The notes beneath the pieces were generated by a model. The model saw only the letters and a list, made by a program, of their open reading frames with translations. It ran no database searches and was not told where the DNA came from. A DNA stretch of 64,000 nt, taken from positions 248,001-312,000 of the forward strand of contig NZ_JNXT01000003.1 in the NCBI RefSeq assembly GCF_000716675.1, in the 5' to 3' direction. Numbering within the stretch: the stretch's first letter is position 1; each line of letters opens with the position of its first letter. This document shows, in pieces, positions 16,019 to 24,899 of the stretch. The stretch comes from Streptomyces alboflavus. Lineage in GTDB: Bacteria; Actinomycetota; Actinomycetes; Streptomycetales; Streptomycetaceae. Position numbers and translations under genes: made by a program.

Positions 16019-16116
16019 GTCGGCCTCCTGTCCGTCGCGGGCTGGATTCACCCTACGACGGACGCCGGAGCCTCCCGCCGAACACGCCGGTCCGCCGGGC
16101 CCAGGCGCCGCCGCCC

Positions 16117-17061
16117 TCAGGAGAAGTCAAGGACCAACCGGCCCCGCAGCCCGCCCGACTCCAGCAGGCGGTGGGCCTTGGCCGCGTCCTCGGCGGGCAG
16201 CACCTCGGCCACGCGCAGCGTCAGGGTGCCGTCCTCGGCCTGGCGGCGCAGCCTGTCGAGGCCGGCGGTGTCGGCGATGCCGTCCGACACCATCACCGGG
16301 CGCACCCGGACGCCACGCTCCGCCGGGCCGGACCAGCCCCGCAGCTCGACCATCGCCCCGCCGTCGGCGACGGCGGGCACCGCCCCGGTGGTCTGCAGCG
16401 AACCGTCCACGAGACCGGGGACACCGCCCGGCACCAGCGCACGGATCCGGGCGGCCACATCGGCGCCGCGCTCGACGACGTGGTCGGCGCCGAACCCGCG
16501 CACCACCTCGACGTCCGGCCCGGCGGCATCGGCGATCACGGTCAGCCCGTCCGCCTTGGCCAGCTCGACCGCGTACCCGCCGACGGCACCCGCGGCACCC
16601 GTCACGGCGACGGTCCCGCCGCGCGGCACGGCCAGCGCGTCCAGGGCGAGGCGTGCGGTCATGGCGTTCATGAGGAGGGTGGACGCGGCGGGGAAGTCCG
16701 CGCTCTCGGGCGCCGGTACGACCGACGCGGCGGGTACGACGACCTGCGCGGCGTAGGCCCCGCCGTGCGGTCCGGTGAACAGGACCATGGCGACCACCCG
16801 TTGGCCCGCGGCGAGTCGGCCGTCGGATCCCGGCCCGAGCTGGTCGATCACCCCGGCGGCGTCCATGCCGGGCACGAACGGGGGCCGTCGGCCGGTCATG
16901 CGGACGGCGTGGGCTCCGGTGCGCAGCATCACGTCGGTGGGGTTGACCGCGGCCGCGTGCACCCGGATACGGACCTCTCCGGGGCCCGCCTGCGGCTCGG
17001 GCAGATCAAGGACCCGCAGTGCTTCCGGGCCGCCGAACTCATGGACGCCGATGGCTCTCAT
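16117..17061 (-). CDS. NADP-dependent oxidoreductase (zinc-independent MDR)
   Basis: 314-residue medium-chain reductase. It opens with MRAIGVHEFGGPEALRVLDL, has the substrate-domain segment AAAVNPTDVMLRTGAHAV, and the NADP loop TGAAGAVGGYAVELAK (about 145-160). The zinc-binding cysteines of alcohol dehydrogenases are absent, so quinone or enone reduction is likely. The start at 17061 is set by the family N-terminus. It is not obviously in an operon: the gene at 15323 is 98 bp downstream, and a hypothetical gene is 59 bp upstream on the same strand. Confidence 0.87.
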   Translation of the reverse strand: MRAIGVHEFGGPEALRVLDLPEPQAGPGEVRIRVHAAAVNPTDVMLRTGAHAVRMTGRRPPFVPGMDAAGVIDQLGPGSDGRLAAGQRVVAMVLFTGPHGGAYAAQVVVPAASVVPAPESADFPAASTLLMNAMTARLALDALAVPRGGTVAVTGAAGAVGGYAVELAKADGLTVIADAAGPDVEVVRGFGADHVVERGADVAARIRALVPGGVPGLVDGSLQTTGAVPAVADGGAMVELRGWSGPAERGVRVRPVMVSDGIADTAGLDRLRRQAEDGTLTLRVAEVLPAEDAAKAHRLLESGGLRGRLVLDFS

Positions 17062-17120
17062 GCCGCCTGCAACTGCGGGTGCGCGGGCGGTATTCCGGGC
17101 GGAGGGCGGGTGCGCCGCCG

Positions 17121-17657
17121 TCACCGTGGCCGCGATACGCCCATGGCTCCGCCGGACACGCCCTGGTGCGGCCGATCGCAGAGGAAGCAGCCGTCCCAGA
17201 GCGGGAGCGCGCTGAGGACGCGGTGGCGCGCGCACGAGGCCGTCGCGGCCTCGTCCGGGCTGGGGAAGCCGCGCGCGGCGCCGCTGTCCGCGGGCGGGGT
17301 GAAGGACTCCACCATGGCCGCGAAGCGGTGCAGGTGGTCCTGGACGCGGGGCGGGTGGTAGCCCAGCTCGCTCCAGCGATGTCCGCTCGCCGCGAGCGCT
17401 GCGGCACGCAGCACGAAGTCCTTCGCGCGGGCGCGCTCCCGCTCCGTCGCACCCCAGTCGAACTCGGCCAGGTCGAACCCGACGGCACCGCGCCCCATGA
17501 CGTCCTGGTCCTGGAGGCTCAGCAGCGCCGCGAAGCGGAAGTCCCAGCCCTCGGACGCGAGATCGGACACGGCGAGCATCAGCACGTCGACGAACACCGC
17601 GGTGGCGCCGTTGGACAGATCCAGGTCGCGGCCGCCGCCGGAGAAGATGTTGCTCAC
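17121..17657 (-). CDS. Hypothetical protein
   Basis: 178 residues; I do not recognise the family. It is mixed acidic and hydrophobic, with FVDVLMLAVSDLASEGWDFR and VGFDLAEFDWGATERERARA near the N-terminus and a cysteine-containing end (CARHRVLSAL, DGCFLCDRP). No signal peptide or membrane helix is visible. The start is provisionally GTG 17657 (VSNIFSGGGRDLDLSNG), with a weak ribosome site; longer versions would run into the divergent gene at 17704. The 46-bp gap to that gene must hold both promoters. Confidence 0.55.
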   Translation of the reverse strand: MSNIFSGGGRDLDLSNGATAVFVDVLMLAVSDLASEGWDFRFAALLSLQDQDVMGRGAVGFDLAEFDWGATERERARAKDFVLRAAALAASGHRWSELGYHPPRVQDHLHRFAAMVESFTPPADSGAARGFPSPDEAATASCARHRVLSALPLWDGCFLCDRPHQGVSGGAMGVSRPR

Positions 17658-17703
17658 CGACCTATGATGCGATCCCGGCCAGTCACCTGCTTGGAGAAGG
17701 CGC

Positions 17704-18240
17704 ATGACGGATGCGAGTACCGGCAAAGTGGTCGTGAACAGGGCGATGTCCCTGGACGGTTTCATCGCCGGACCCGGCCACACGATGGACTGGATCTTCG
17801 AGCACCTGACGTCGGCGACGTTCCCCGAGGTCATGGCGGCCACGGGCGCCATGCTCATCGGCCGGGGCACGTACGAGGTCGGCAAGCGGATGTCCGACGA
17901 GAGCGGCGGCTACGACGGCGGGGCGCAGTTCGTCCTCACCCACCGCCCGCCCGACGAGCCGGACCCCGACGTCACCTTCCTCACCTGCGACATCGAGGAG
18001 GCCGTGGCCACGGCGCGGCGCGCGGCCGGCGACAAGAACCTGGAGATCCTCGGCGCCGACGTGGCCGCCCAGTGCCTGCGGCGCGGCCTCGTCGACGAGA
18101 TCCTGGTGTACGTGCTGCCGGTGCTGCTCGGCGACGGCGTCCGCTTCACGCCACCGGGCCTCGACCCGATCGACCTGGAGCTGTTCAGCACCATCCAGTC
18201 GGGCGGGGTCACGATGCTGCGCTTCCACGTGCACAAGTGA
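17704..18240 (+). CDS. Dihydrofolate reductase family protein (RibD C-terminal-like)
   Basis: 178-residue protein of the RibD C-terminal/DHFR-like superfamily. The start VVVNRAMSLDGFIAGP is the family signature, MLIGRGTYEVGKRM and LEILGADVAAQCLRRGLVDE are the cofactor-side motifs, and LVYVLPVLLGDGVRF ends the core. These proteins bind NADPH; many members have no assigned substrate and are not true folate enzymes. ATG at 17704 has GGAG 7 nt upstream. It stands alone and divergent from the hypothetical gene. A second member of the family is at 63032. Confidence 0.88.
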   Translation: MTDASTGKVVVNRAMSLDGFIAGPGHTMDWIFEHLTSATFPEVMAATGAMLIGRGTYEVGKRMSDESGGYDGGAQFVLTHRPPDEPDPDVTFLTCDIEEAVATARRAAGDKNLEILGADVAAQCLRRGLVDEILVYVLPVLLGDGVRFTPPGLDPIDLELFSTIQSGGVTMLRFHVHK

Positions 18241-18247
18241 CGTCCTG

Positions 18248-18284
18248 AGCGCCCCCGCCGTGCCCTAAGCGCCCGCCGTGCCCT
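18248..18284. repeat. Imperfect tandem repeat at a stop codon
   Basis: Two copies, AGCGCCCCCGCCGTGCCCT (18248-18266) and a 17-bp version at 18268-18284 lacking two Cs, flank the TAG stop (18265-18267) of the response regulator gene. Confidence 0.65.
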
Positions 18285-18996
18285 CGGCGTCCGCCGCGTC
18301 CTCCGGCTCGGCCGTGAGGACCAGTACGGCGATCTGCACGCGGTTCTCGAGCCCGAGGCGCGTGAGGATCCGGTTGACCGTGCTCTTGACGGCCGGCTGC
18401 GCGAGGCCGAGCGCCGCCCCGATCCGCGCGTTCGACAGGCCCTGCGCCACGAGCCGGGCGACCTCCCGCTCCCGGGCGGTGAGGGCGCCGAGCGGGCCGT
18501 CCGCCCCCGTCCCCTGACCCGGGCCGGGGCAGGCGGCGCCGGGCAGCAGCGGGGGCGGCAGGTCGGAGAAGGCGCGGATGAGGCGCCGGGTCACCGTGGG
18601 CGCGAGCATCGCCTCACCGGCCGCCACCACGCCGATCGCCTCGAGAAGCGCCTGCGGCGTCGTGTTCTTCAGCAGGAACCCGCTCGCCCCGGCGCGCAGT
18701 GCGGCGTGCACGTACTCGTCCAGGTCGAACGTGGTGAGCATCAGCACGCGCGGCCGCGGGCCCGGGTGCGGCCAGCCGTCGAGGATCCGACGGGTCGCCT
18801 CCACCCCGGTCATGCCGGGCATCCGCACATCCATCAGGATCACGTCCGGGCGCAGCGCGAACGCCGCCTCGACGGCCCGCTCGCCGTCCGCCGCCTCGCC
18901 CACCACGTCCACCTCGGTGCGCCGGAGCATCGCCCGCAGCGCGGTCCTGACCAGCTCCTGGTCGTCCACCGTGAGGACCCGGACCGCCGCCCCCAT
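18265..18996 (-). CDS. NarL/FixJ-type response regulator
   Basis: 243-residue response regulator. The receiver domain has acidic residues Asp11-Asp12, phosphoacceptor Asp56 in ILMDVRMPG, and Lys110 in GFLLKNT. A Pro/Gly linker leads to a LuxR-type helix-turn-helix (about 172-230, LTAREREVARLVAQGLSNAR, AVKSTVNRILTRLGLENRVQ). It acts as a DNA-binding activator after phosphorylation by its partner kinase. ATG at 18996 shares one base with the kinase stop (TGATG), so translation is coupled. The adjacent, divergent secreted serine hydrolase at 20692 is a possible target. Confidence 0.92.
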   Translation of the reverse strand: MGAAVRVLTVDDQELVRTALRAMLRRTEVDVVGEAADGERAVEAAFALRPDVILMDVRMPGMTGVEATRRILDGWPHPGPRPRVLMLTTFDLDEYVHAALRAGASGFLLKNTTPQALLEAIGVVAAGEAMLAPTVTRRLIRAFSDLPPPLLPGAACPGPGQGTGADGPLGALTAREREVARLVAQGLSNARIGAALGLAQPAVKSTVNRILTRLGLENRVQIAVLVLTAEPEDAADAEGTAGA

Positions 18997-20426
18997 CAGC
19001 CCGACCCCGTTCCGGTACGCTCCCGTGCCGCGTCCGGCGCCGCCGCGCGGAACGTCGCCACGACGCACCAGCCGCCGCCCTCGTCGGGCCCCGCGCGCAG
19101 CGTGCCCCGGAACAGCGCGGTGCGCTCGCGCATCCCGATCAGGCCGAGCCCGGAGCCGGGCAGCGGGGGCGGCGGGTCGGCGGCCGTCGGCGCCGCGTTG
19201 GCCACGGTGACCGTCAACAGGCCTTCCCGCCAGGTCACTTCGACGCGTACGCGCACCGCACCGGCGTGCTTGCGGACGTTGGACAGCGCCTCTTGGACCA
19301 CGCGGTACGCGGACATCTGCACGGCGGGCGCCAGGCTCGCGACCGCTCCGGTCACCGTGAGGTCGACGGGGCAGCCCACGGCGGTGGACTCGGCCGCGAG
19401 CCGGTCCAGGTGGCGCAGGGAAGGCTCCGGCAGCGGGTCCCCGCCGAACTCCGGCGACAGCTCCCCGTGCGCGTCGGCCCCCGCGCCGGGGGCCGCCCCG
19501 TCGGCGGGCGGCGGTGGGTCGGCGAGCAGGCACACCAGGCCGCGCATCTCCTCCAGGGCGATGTCCGCGGCCTCGCCGATGGCCGTCACGCCCTGCCCGG
19601 CGGCGTGCGGGTCGTCGGGCAGGACGACGCCCGCGGCGCGCGCCTGGAGGGCGATCGCGCTGATGTGATGGGCCACCAGGTCGTGCAGTTCGCGGGCGAT
19701 GCGGGTGCGCTCGGCCGTCACCGCACGGCGGGCGCTCACCTGTTGCTCGGCGCGCAGCCGGGCCGCCAGGTCCCGCAGCCGCTCCGCGTCCGCGTACAGC
19801 CGCCGCCGGGAGGCGCCGAGGAGCCAGACGGCCGTCGAGATCCCGGCGGCCACCACCATGTCGGCGAAGGCCAGCGGCACTTCGGGCGCGGGCGACGGCA
19901 GCAGGTGGAGGCGGTCGCCGATCCGCTCGGGGGCGAGGAAGGCCACGGTCATGGCGGCGGGGGCGAGGAGGCTCCGCGGGGCGGGTGTGCGGCGCGCCAC
20001 CAGGTAGCAGGCCAGGAGTGGGGACTGCGCGTTGTCACCGGCCGGGTCGAGCAGTTCGCCGAGCAGATAGCAGACCACGCTCACGGCGAGGACGGGCCCC
20101 GGTCGCGTACGTCCCCACGCCAACGGCACGGACGCGCCGACCAGCAGCCCCACGACGAGCACCGACGCCCCGACACCGGCCGGCAGCGGGTGCTCCAGGC
20201 GCAGCAGCACCGCGAGGACGGTGAGCCCGGCCGCGAGCAGTACGTCGCCGGTGCGTCCGGAGAGCCTGCGCCGCAGTGGGGCGCAGTGCGCCCATGCTCC
20301 TGCCCATGCCTGTGTCCACGCGCCCTGCCTCCCCCCGTCCTCCTGGGCGCGCCGCCCCGCACGGACCGGCGGAACGGGCGAGTCCGCGCCACGCGGGGGA
20401 GCGGCCCCTTTGCCTGCCGACGCCAT
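18996..20426 (-). CDS. Sensor histidine kinase (NarL/DesK class)
   Basis: 476-residue membrane kinase. After a Pro/Arg-rich N-terminus (1-50) come about four or five transmembrane segments (VLLAAGLTVLAVLLRL, ASVLVVGLLVGASVPLAW and others, 55-190). The HisKA_3 motif RIARELHDLVAHHISA has the phosphorylated His248, followed by a HATPase domain ending SGLGLIGMRERTALF. There is no obvious extracellular sensor domain, so it may sense the membrane. ATG at 20426 has GGAG 6 nt upstream. It is the first gene of a coupled pair with the response regulator. Confidence 0.9.
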   Translation of the reverse strand: MASAGKGAAPPRGADSPVPPVRAGRRAQEDGGRQGAWTQAWAGAWAHCAPLRRRLSGRTGDVLLAAGLTVLAVLLRLEHPLPAGVGASVLVVGLLVGASVPLAWGRTRPGPVLAVSVVCYLLGELLDPAGDNAQSPLLACYLVARRTPAPRSLLAPAAMTVAFLAPERIGDRLHLLPSPAPEVPLAFADMVVAAGISTAVWLLGASRRRLYADAERLRDLAARLRAEQQVSARRAVTAERTRIARELHDLVAHHISAIALQARAAGVVLPDDPHAAGQGVTAIGEAADIALEEMRGLVCLLADPPPPADGAAPGAGADAHGELSPEFGGDPLPEPSLRHLDRLAAESTAVGCPVDLTVTGAVASLAPAVQMSAYRVVQEALSNVRKHAGAVRVRVEVTWREGLLTVTVANAAPTAADPPPPLPGSGLGLIGMRERTALFRGTLRAGPDEGGGWCVVATFRAAAPDAARERTGTGSG

Positions 20427-20691
20427 CCCTGTCTCCGTCACGAGCAGCCCCCGTCCTCCGCCCCGCGCGTCCGGAAGAGCGCGGCCAGAATCTCGCGTCA
20501 GCGTACGACCGGCCTCCCCACCTGGCACGCGAGGCCAACCAAAGTTGCCCGGCCGTCCCCTCCCCACGCAGGACGTGCCACCGCGGCCCCCGTCCGTAGC
20601 GTCAGCGACAGCCGACGGGGCGACCGGCAACGGCCGACGACGATCCCACGGCGCACCCATGACGATCCCACGACCCCACAGAGGACTCCGC

Positions 20692-21957
20692 ATGCCCGCA
20701 CACCCGCCCCGGAGCCGGACCACGACCCGGCGCCCCCGAGCGGCCCTCGCCGTCACGGCCACCCTCGCCGCGGCCGCCGTCGCGCTTCCGCCCACCCTCG
20801 CCTCGGCGAGCCCGGACGAGCCGCGACACTCCGGCCCTCAAGGCCCCACGCGCGGCGCGGACTCGGACTTCCAGCGCGACGCCGACGCCGTCCGCGCCAC
20901 CGGAGCCGTCGGCGTCCAGGCCCGGGTCACCGGCGGACGCACCACCCCCGCGTCCGGGCCCCGCACCGTCACCAGCGGCACCGCCGACATCCGCACCGGC
21001 CGCGCGGTCCCCGCCGACGGCTACTTCCGCATCGCCAGCAACACCAAGACGTTCGTGGCCACCGTCGTCCTGCAGCTGTCCGCCGAGGGGAAGCTCGCGC
21101 TGGACGACACCGTGGAGCGCTGGCTGCCGGGCCTGGTGCGCGGCAACGGCAACGACGGCCGTCGCATCACCCTGCGCCACCTGCTCCAGCACACCAGCGG
21201 CATCCACGACGACTACCCCGGCTTCGACAGCGCGGCGCAGTACTACGCGAAGCGCTTCGACCCCTACACCCCGCGCCAACTCGTCGAGCGGGCCCTGCGG
21301 CACCGCCCCGACTTCCGGCCCGGCCAGGGCTGGGCGTACTCCAACGTCGGCTACATGCTGCTCGGCATGGTCATCGAGAAGGCGACCGGCCGCACCTGGC
21401 ACGCCGAGGTGCGCGAGCGGCTCCTGAAGCCGCTCGGGCTGCGGCACACGTACCACCCGGGCGGCTCACCCTCCGTCAGGACGCCGCACGCCCGCGGCTA
21501 CCAGCGCTTCGCCACCGCGCCCAAGCTGGTGGACGTCACGCTCCTGAAGGACGCCAACGCCTCGGGCGGCCTCATCGGCACCACCGCCGACCTGAACCGC
21601 TTCTTCCGCGCCCTGCTCTCCGGGAAGGTCCTGAAGCCCGCCCAGCTCAAGGAGATGAAGCGCACCGTCCCGCTGAACAAGGAGTTCCAGGTGCCCTATC
21701 CCGGGGCGCGCTACGGCCTCGGCCTGATGAAGAACAAGCTGCCGTGCGGGGGCTGGTACTGGAGCCACGGCGGGGACGAGATCGGCTACATGAGCCGCAA
21801 CGCCGTCACCGACGACGGGCGTGCCGCCGTCACCGCCTCGATGTCCACCGAGTGGAGCACGTCCGCCGCGGACACCCTGCCCCAGCACCGGGCCGCGATC
21901 CGCATGGTCACCCGGGAACTCTGCGCCCGGCGCGATTTGCCGTACCGGCAACATTAG
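20692..21957 (+). CDS. Secreted serine hydrolase (class C beta-lactamase/DD-peptidase-like), copy 1
   Basis: 421 residues. An Arg-rich signal peptide (RRPRAALAVTATLAAAAVAL) leads to a beta-lactamase-fold domain with SNTK (Ser116), YSN in GWAYSNVGY, and HGG in SHGGDEIGY, the three active-site boxes of the penicillin-binding, class C-like family. Exactly two cysteines follow: one in NKLPCGGWYW and one in ELCARRD near the end, probably a disulfide. Activity is likely DD-carboxypeptidase or esterase; true beta-lactamase activity cannot be judged. ATG at 20692 has GAGGA 6 nt upstream. Divergent from the two-component system. Confidence 0.88.
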   Translation: MPAHPPRSRTTTRRPRAALAVTATLAAAAVALPPTLASASPDEPRHSGPQGPTRGADSDFQRDADAVRATGAVGVQARVTGGRTTPASGPRTVTSGTADIRTGRAVPADGYFRIASNTKTFVATVVLQLSAEGKLALDDTVERWLPGLVRGNGNDGRRITLRHLLQHTSGIHDDYPGFDSAAQYYAKRFDPYTPRQLVERALRHRPDFRPGQGWAYSNVGYMLLGMVIEKATGRTWHAEVRERLLKPLGLRHTYHPGGSPSVRTPHARGYQRFATAPKLVDVTLLKDANASGGLIGTTADLNRFFRALLSGKVLKPAQLKEMKRTVPLNKEFQVPYPGARYGLGLMKNKLPCGGWYWSHGGDEIGYMSRNAVTDDGRAAVTASMSTEWSTSAADTLPQHRAAIRMVTRELCARRDLPYRQH

Positions 21958-22031
21958 TTGTCGTCCCGGCCATGGTCGTCGCAATCTGGTGTCCGGCCGA
22001 CGGGCCCTTGTACACCATCAGGAGGCAGGCG

Positions 22032-22478
22032 ATGACCACCCGCGAAGAAATCGGATCCGCGCTCGGCACGGGCGGCGACGCGCCGCTCAACAACCGGGTC
22101 CACCACGTCCGTTCCGACGAGCTCGACGGCTACGCCGCCATCAGCGGCGGCACGGTCGGCTCGAAGAAGCTCTGGATGGGCCGGGTGGAGAACCCGCCGC
22201 TGAGCTCGACGGACAACCATCACCACGGCGCGTCGGAGGCGGGGATCTTCGTGGTCAGCGGCCACCCCGTGTTCGTCTTCCACGACGGCGCGCAGGAGGT
22301 GCGGATCACCGCCGACCCCGGCGACTTCGTGCTCGTGCCGCCGTTCGTCCCGCACCGGGAGGAGAACCCCGACCCGGTCGAGCCGGTGGTCGTCGTGATC
22401 GCGCGCACCACGCAGGAGCCGATCAAGGTCTCGGTGCCCGAGCTGTACCAGCACACCGGCGCGGAAGCGCAGTCGTAG
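22032..22478 (+). CDS. Cupin domain protein
   Basis: 148 residues, one cupin barrel. The first motif is DNHHHGASEAGIFVVSG and the second PGDFVLVPPFVPHREENPD, so metal binding through the histidines is likely. Related proteins act as small-molecule isomerases, dioxygenases or sensors, and none can be chosen here. ATG at 22032 follows a full AGGAGG by 6 nt, a very strong ribosome site. It sits between two serine hydrolase genes on the same strand, 74 bp after the first. A strong hairpin after it ends its transcript. Confidence 0.85.
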   Translation: MTTREEIGSALGTGGDAPLNNRVHHVRSDELDGYAAISGGTVGSKKLWMGRVENPPLSSTDNHHHGASEAGIFVVSGHPVFVFHDGAQEVRITADPGDFVLVPPFVPHREENPDPVEPVVVVIARTTQEPIKVSVPELYQHTGAEAQS

Positions 22479-22494
22479 CCCCGGACCACGGTGT

Positions 22495-22537
22495 CCATCC
22501 GGCTGGCCCCCGTTCTGTCAGGGGGTCGGCCGGATGG
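22495..22537 (+). terminator. Terminator after the cupin gene
   Basis: 17-bp stem (arms begin CCATCCGGCTGG and end GGCCGGATGG) with two G-U wobble pairs in RNA and a 9-nt loop, located 17 bp after the cupin stop. It separates the cupin transcript from the next hydrolase gene. Confidence 0.75.
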
Positions 22538-22569
22538 GCCGTGGCCTGCGCCGTTCCTAGCCTCGGGGC

Positions 22570-23772
22570 ATGATCATTCGTCGTTTGTGGCTGTCGGTCG
22601 GCGCGTTGGCGCTGGCCGCTTCGGCCCTGCCGTCCGCCGCGGCCTCGGCCCTGCCCCGCCCCGCCGATGACCGGTCCGCGCAGCGCGACGCCGGTCCGCG
22701 CGAAGCCCTGCAACGGGACGCCGACGCCCTGCGCGACGCCGGGGTCACGGGCGTGGCCGTCCGCCTCGAAACCCCGCGCGGGACCGTCAAGGCCCGCTCC
22801 GGCGTGCGCGACCTGAAGAGCGGGCGGCCGGTCCCGCAGGACGGCCATCTGCGGCTCGGCAGCATCACGAAGACGTACGTCGCCACCGTCGTGCTGCAAC
22901 TCGTGGGCGAGCGGCGTCTCTTGCTCGACCAGCCGGTGGCGGAACTCCTGCCCGGTGTCGTCTCCGGCAACGGAAACGACGGGCGGACCATCACCGTCCG
23001 CGATCTGCTGCGGCACACCAGCGGCCTGTACGACTACACGCGCGACGTCTTCCCCGACCCCAGCGCCCGGACGTACTTCGCCAAGCGGTGGCAGTCCTAC
23101 CGTCCCGAGCAGCTGGTGGCCCTGGCCATGCGCCACAAGCCGGACTTCGCGGCGGGCAAGGGCTGGGCGTACTCCAACACCAACTACGTACTCGCCGGAA
23201 TGATCATCGAGAAGCTGACGGGCCGGACCTGGGAGCAGCAGGTCGAGGACCGCATCCTGCGCCCCCTCGGACTGCGCCGCACCGACACCCGCGCCTCGCC
23301 GTTCCTGCCCGCCCCGCACACCGTGAACCACCAGCAGTTCACCGAGGGCGGCCCGCTGGTCGACACCACGATCCCCTACCGTCCCTTCGACAGCGGAGCC
23401 GACGGCGCGATGACCGGCACGGCACACGAGGCCAACCGCTTCTTCGCCGCCCTCGCCGAAGGACGGCTCCTGAAGCCCGCCGAGCTGGCCGCCATGCGGA
23501 CCACCGTCCCCGTGCCGCGGGGGAGCGGCCACCCGGCGGGCACCGGGGACGGCCTCGGTCTCTTCGCCACCCCGCTGTCCTGCGGCGGGAGTTACCTCAC
23601 GCACGGCGGCAGCGGCTTCGGCTACGTCATGCGGACCGCCACCACCGCCGACGGCGAACGCACCGTCACCGTCTCCGCGCACAGCCGCTCCGCCGACCCG
23701 AAGGCCGCGGCCCGCCACGAGGACCTCATGCGCGAGCTGGTCGACAACGCCCTGTGCCGCGACGCCGGGTGA
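22570..23772 (+). CDS. Secreted serine hydrolase (class C beta-lactamase/DD-peptidase-like), copy 2
   Basis: 400 residues. A signal peptide (MIIRRLWLSVGALALAASAL, cleavage near ASA) is followed by the catalytic domain: SITK with Ser98, GWAYSNTNY, and HGG in YLTHGGSGFGY. As in copy 1 there are only two cysteines, in PLSCGGSY and ALCRDAG. It is close to copy 1 in every motif, suggesting an old local duplication with the cupin gene between. A periplasm-equivalent or secreted DD-peptidase or esterase role is likely. The start is ATG 22570 directly after the terminator; no strong ribosome site is visible. Confidence 0.88.
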   Translation: MIIRRLWLSVGALALAASALPSAAASALPRPADDRSAQRDAGPREALQRDADALRDAGVTGVAVRLETPRGTVKARSGVRDLKSGRPVPQDGHLRLGSITKTYVATVVLQLVGERRLLLDQPVAELLPGVVSGNGNDGRTITVRDLLRHTSGLYDYTRDVFPDPSARTYFAKRWQSYRPEQLVALAMRHKPDFAAGKGWAYSNTNYVLAGMIIEKLTGRTWEQQVEDRILRPLGLRRTDTRASPFLPAPHTVNHQQFTEGGPLVDTTIPYRPFDSGADGAMTGTAHEANRFFAALAEGRLLKPAELAAMRTTVPVPRGSGHPAGTGDGLGLFATPLSCGGSYLTHGGSGFGYVMRTATTADGERTVTVSAHSRSADPKAAARHEDLMRELVDNALCRDAG

Positions 23773-23835
23773 CGGGCCGAAGGCGGCGGCACGGAGGCAC
23801 CAGGCGGCACGGGGGGCACCGGCGGCGCCGGCGGC

Positions 23836-24648
23836 TCACGGGAACGTGAGCGTCCCGTCGACCGGGATCACCAGGTACCAGCGCAGCGACGTGTCGTCGT
23901 ACGGGCCGCAGGAGAGGACCCGGACGTCCACGGGGTCCGGCGCGAGCAGCGGGAAGTACATCGGACGGACGTCGTCGGACGGGTCCGGCTCCGGCGGGGC
24001 GGGCGCCGGGGTGTCCCAGAACGCGGCGACACCCGGCTCGGCGCGGACCGTGTCGACGACCTCGCCGAGGCGGGCGTTGTCCGGCCAGCGCTGCCAGGCC
24101 AGGCGCAGCCGGGTCAGGAGAGGCACGGCCCAGCGGCTCTCCCAGTCGCGCAGCTGATAGCGGGCCTCGTGCGAGAACGCCCAGGTCATGACGTTCGCGC
24201 CGGGGCGCACCAGCCAGGGGCAGTGGCGGGCGGCGACGGTGCCCGCGTCGACCACGTCCCAGGCCTGGTCGCAGAGGAAGCTGATGTGGCGCTGCTCCCG
24301 CATGAGCCGGCCGAGCGCGGGGTCGACGCCGACACCGTCGCCGCCCGTTCCCGGCCGCGCCGGGGGCTCGTGGCCGGTGCCCCGGTGCAGCGCGGCCGTC
24401 TGGCGCGGGGACAGGTCCAGGATCCGGGCGATCCCGGCGATCATCTCGCGGCCGTACCGCCGGTCCTCGCCCTTCTCCAGGGCCCGGTACCAGCGCTCGG
24501 AGACGCCGAGCAGCAGCGCCACGTCGAGCTGCGTCAGGTAGCTGCGATGGCCGCGCGTGGGGGCGATGCCGGGCACCTGCGCGGGGTCGCGGGCCATCCG
24601 CCAGGTGCGGAGCATGCGGCCGAGGTCCTCGCGTCGCGCGTTCGTCAC
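23836..24648 (-). CDS. XRE-type regulator with MmyB-like ligand-binding domain
   Basis: 270 residues. An N-terminal helix-turn-helix (about 35-75, YLTQLDVALLLGVSERWYRA LEKG) precedes an MmyB-type domain (about 100-265) with the typical FLCDQAWDVVDAG, NVMTWAFSHEAR and FWDTPAP-like segments. This class is expanded in Streptomyces and is often divergent from a dehydrogenase gene; here no such partner is present. GTG start at 24648 with a weak ribosome site. Fatty-acid-like ligands have been suggested for MmyB domains, but the ligand here is unknown. Confidence 0.87.
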   Translation of the reverse strand: MTNARREDLGRMLRTWRMARDPAQVPGIAPTRGHRSYLTQLDVALLLGVSERWYRALEKGEDRRYGREMIAGIARILDLSPRQTAALHRGTGHEPPARPGTGGDGVGVDPALGRLMREQRHISFLCDQAWDVVDAGTVAARHCPWLVRPGANVMTWAFSHEARYQLRDWESRWAVPLLTRLRLAWQRWPDNARLGEVVDTVRAEPGVAAFWDTPAPAPPEPDPSDDVRPMYFPLLAPDPVDVRVLSCGPYDDTSLRWYLVIPVDGTLTFP

Positions 24649-24899
24649 GGGTAAAGACCTCGCAAAGATGACTGGGCTGATCAGGGGTTTCTCGGCGCCG
24701 ATGGTGGATTCGCGGCCTTTCGGCGCAGGTGGCAGGATCGCATGCCGGACGCCCGCACCGGAACTTCCGGGTTCCGGAACGCCGGGGTTCCGATCTTGGG
24801 CGCGGTACGGCGTCCAGGGTGGGCCCGGTCGGCACGGCCGGCGGCGCCAACGACGCTCCGCCCCCGACCCCGCGCCCTGACCTACGGAGAGACCACGCG

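Noticed and set aside
20692..23772. True class C beta-lactamase resistance locus
   Set aside because: The boxes are shared with DD-peptidases and esterases, the genes lack an AmpR-type regulator, and the sequence alone cannot separate these activities.
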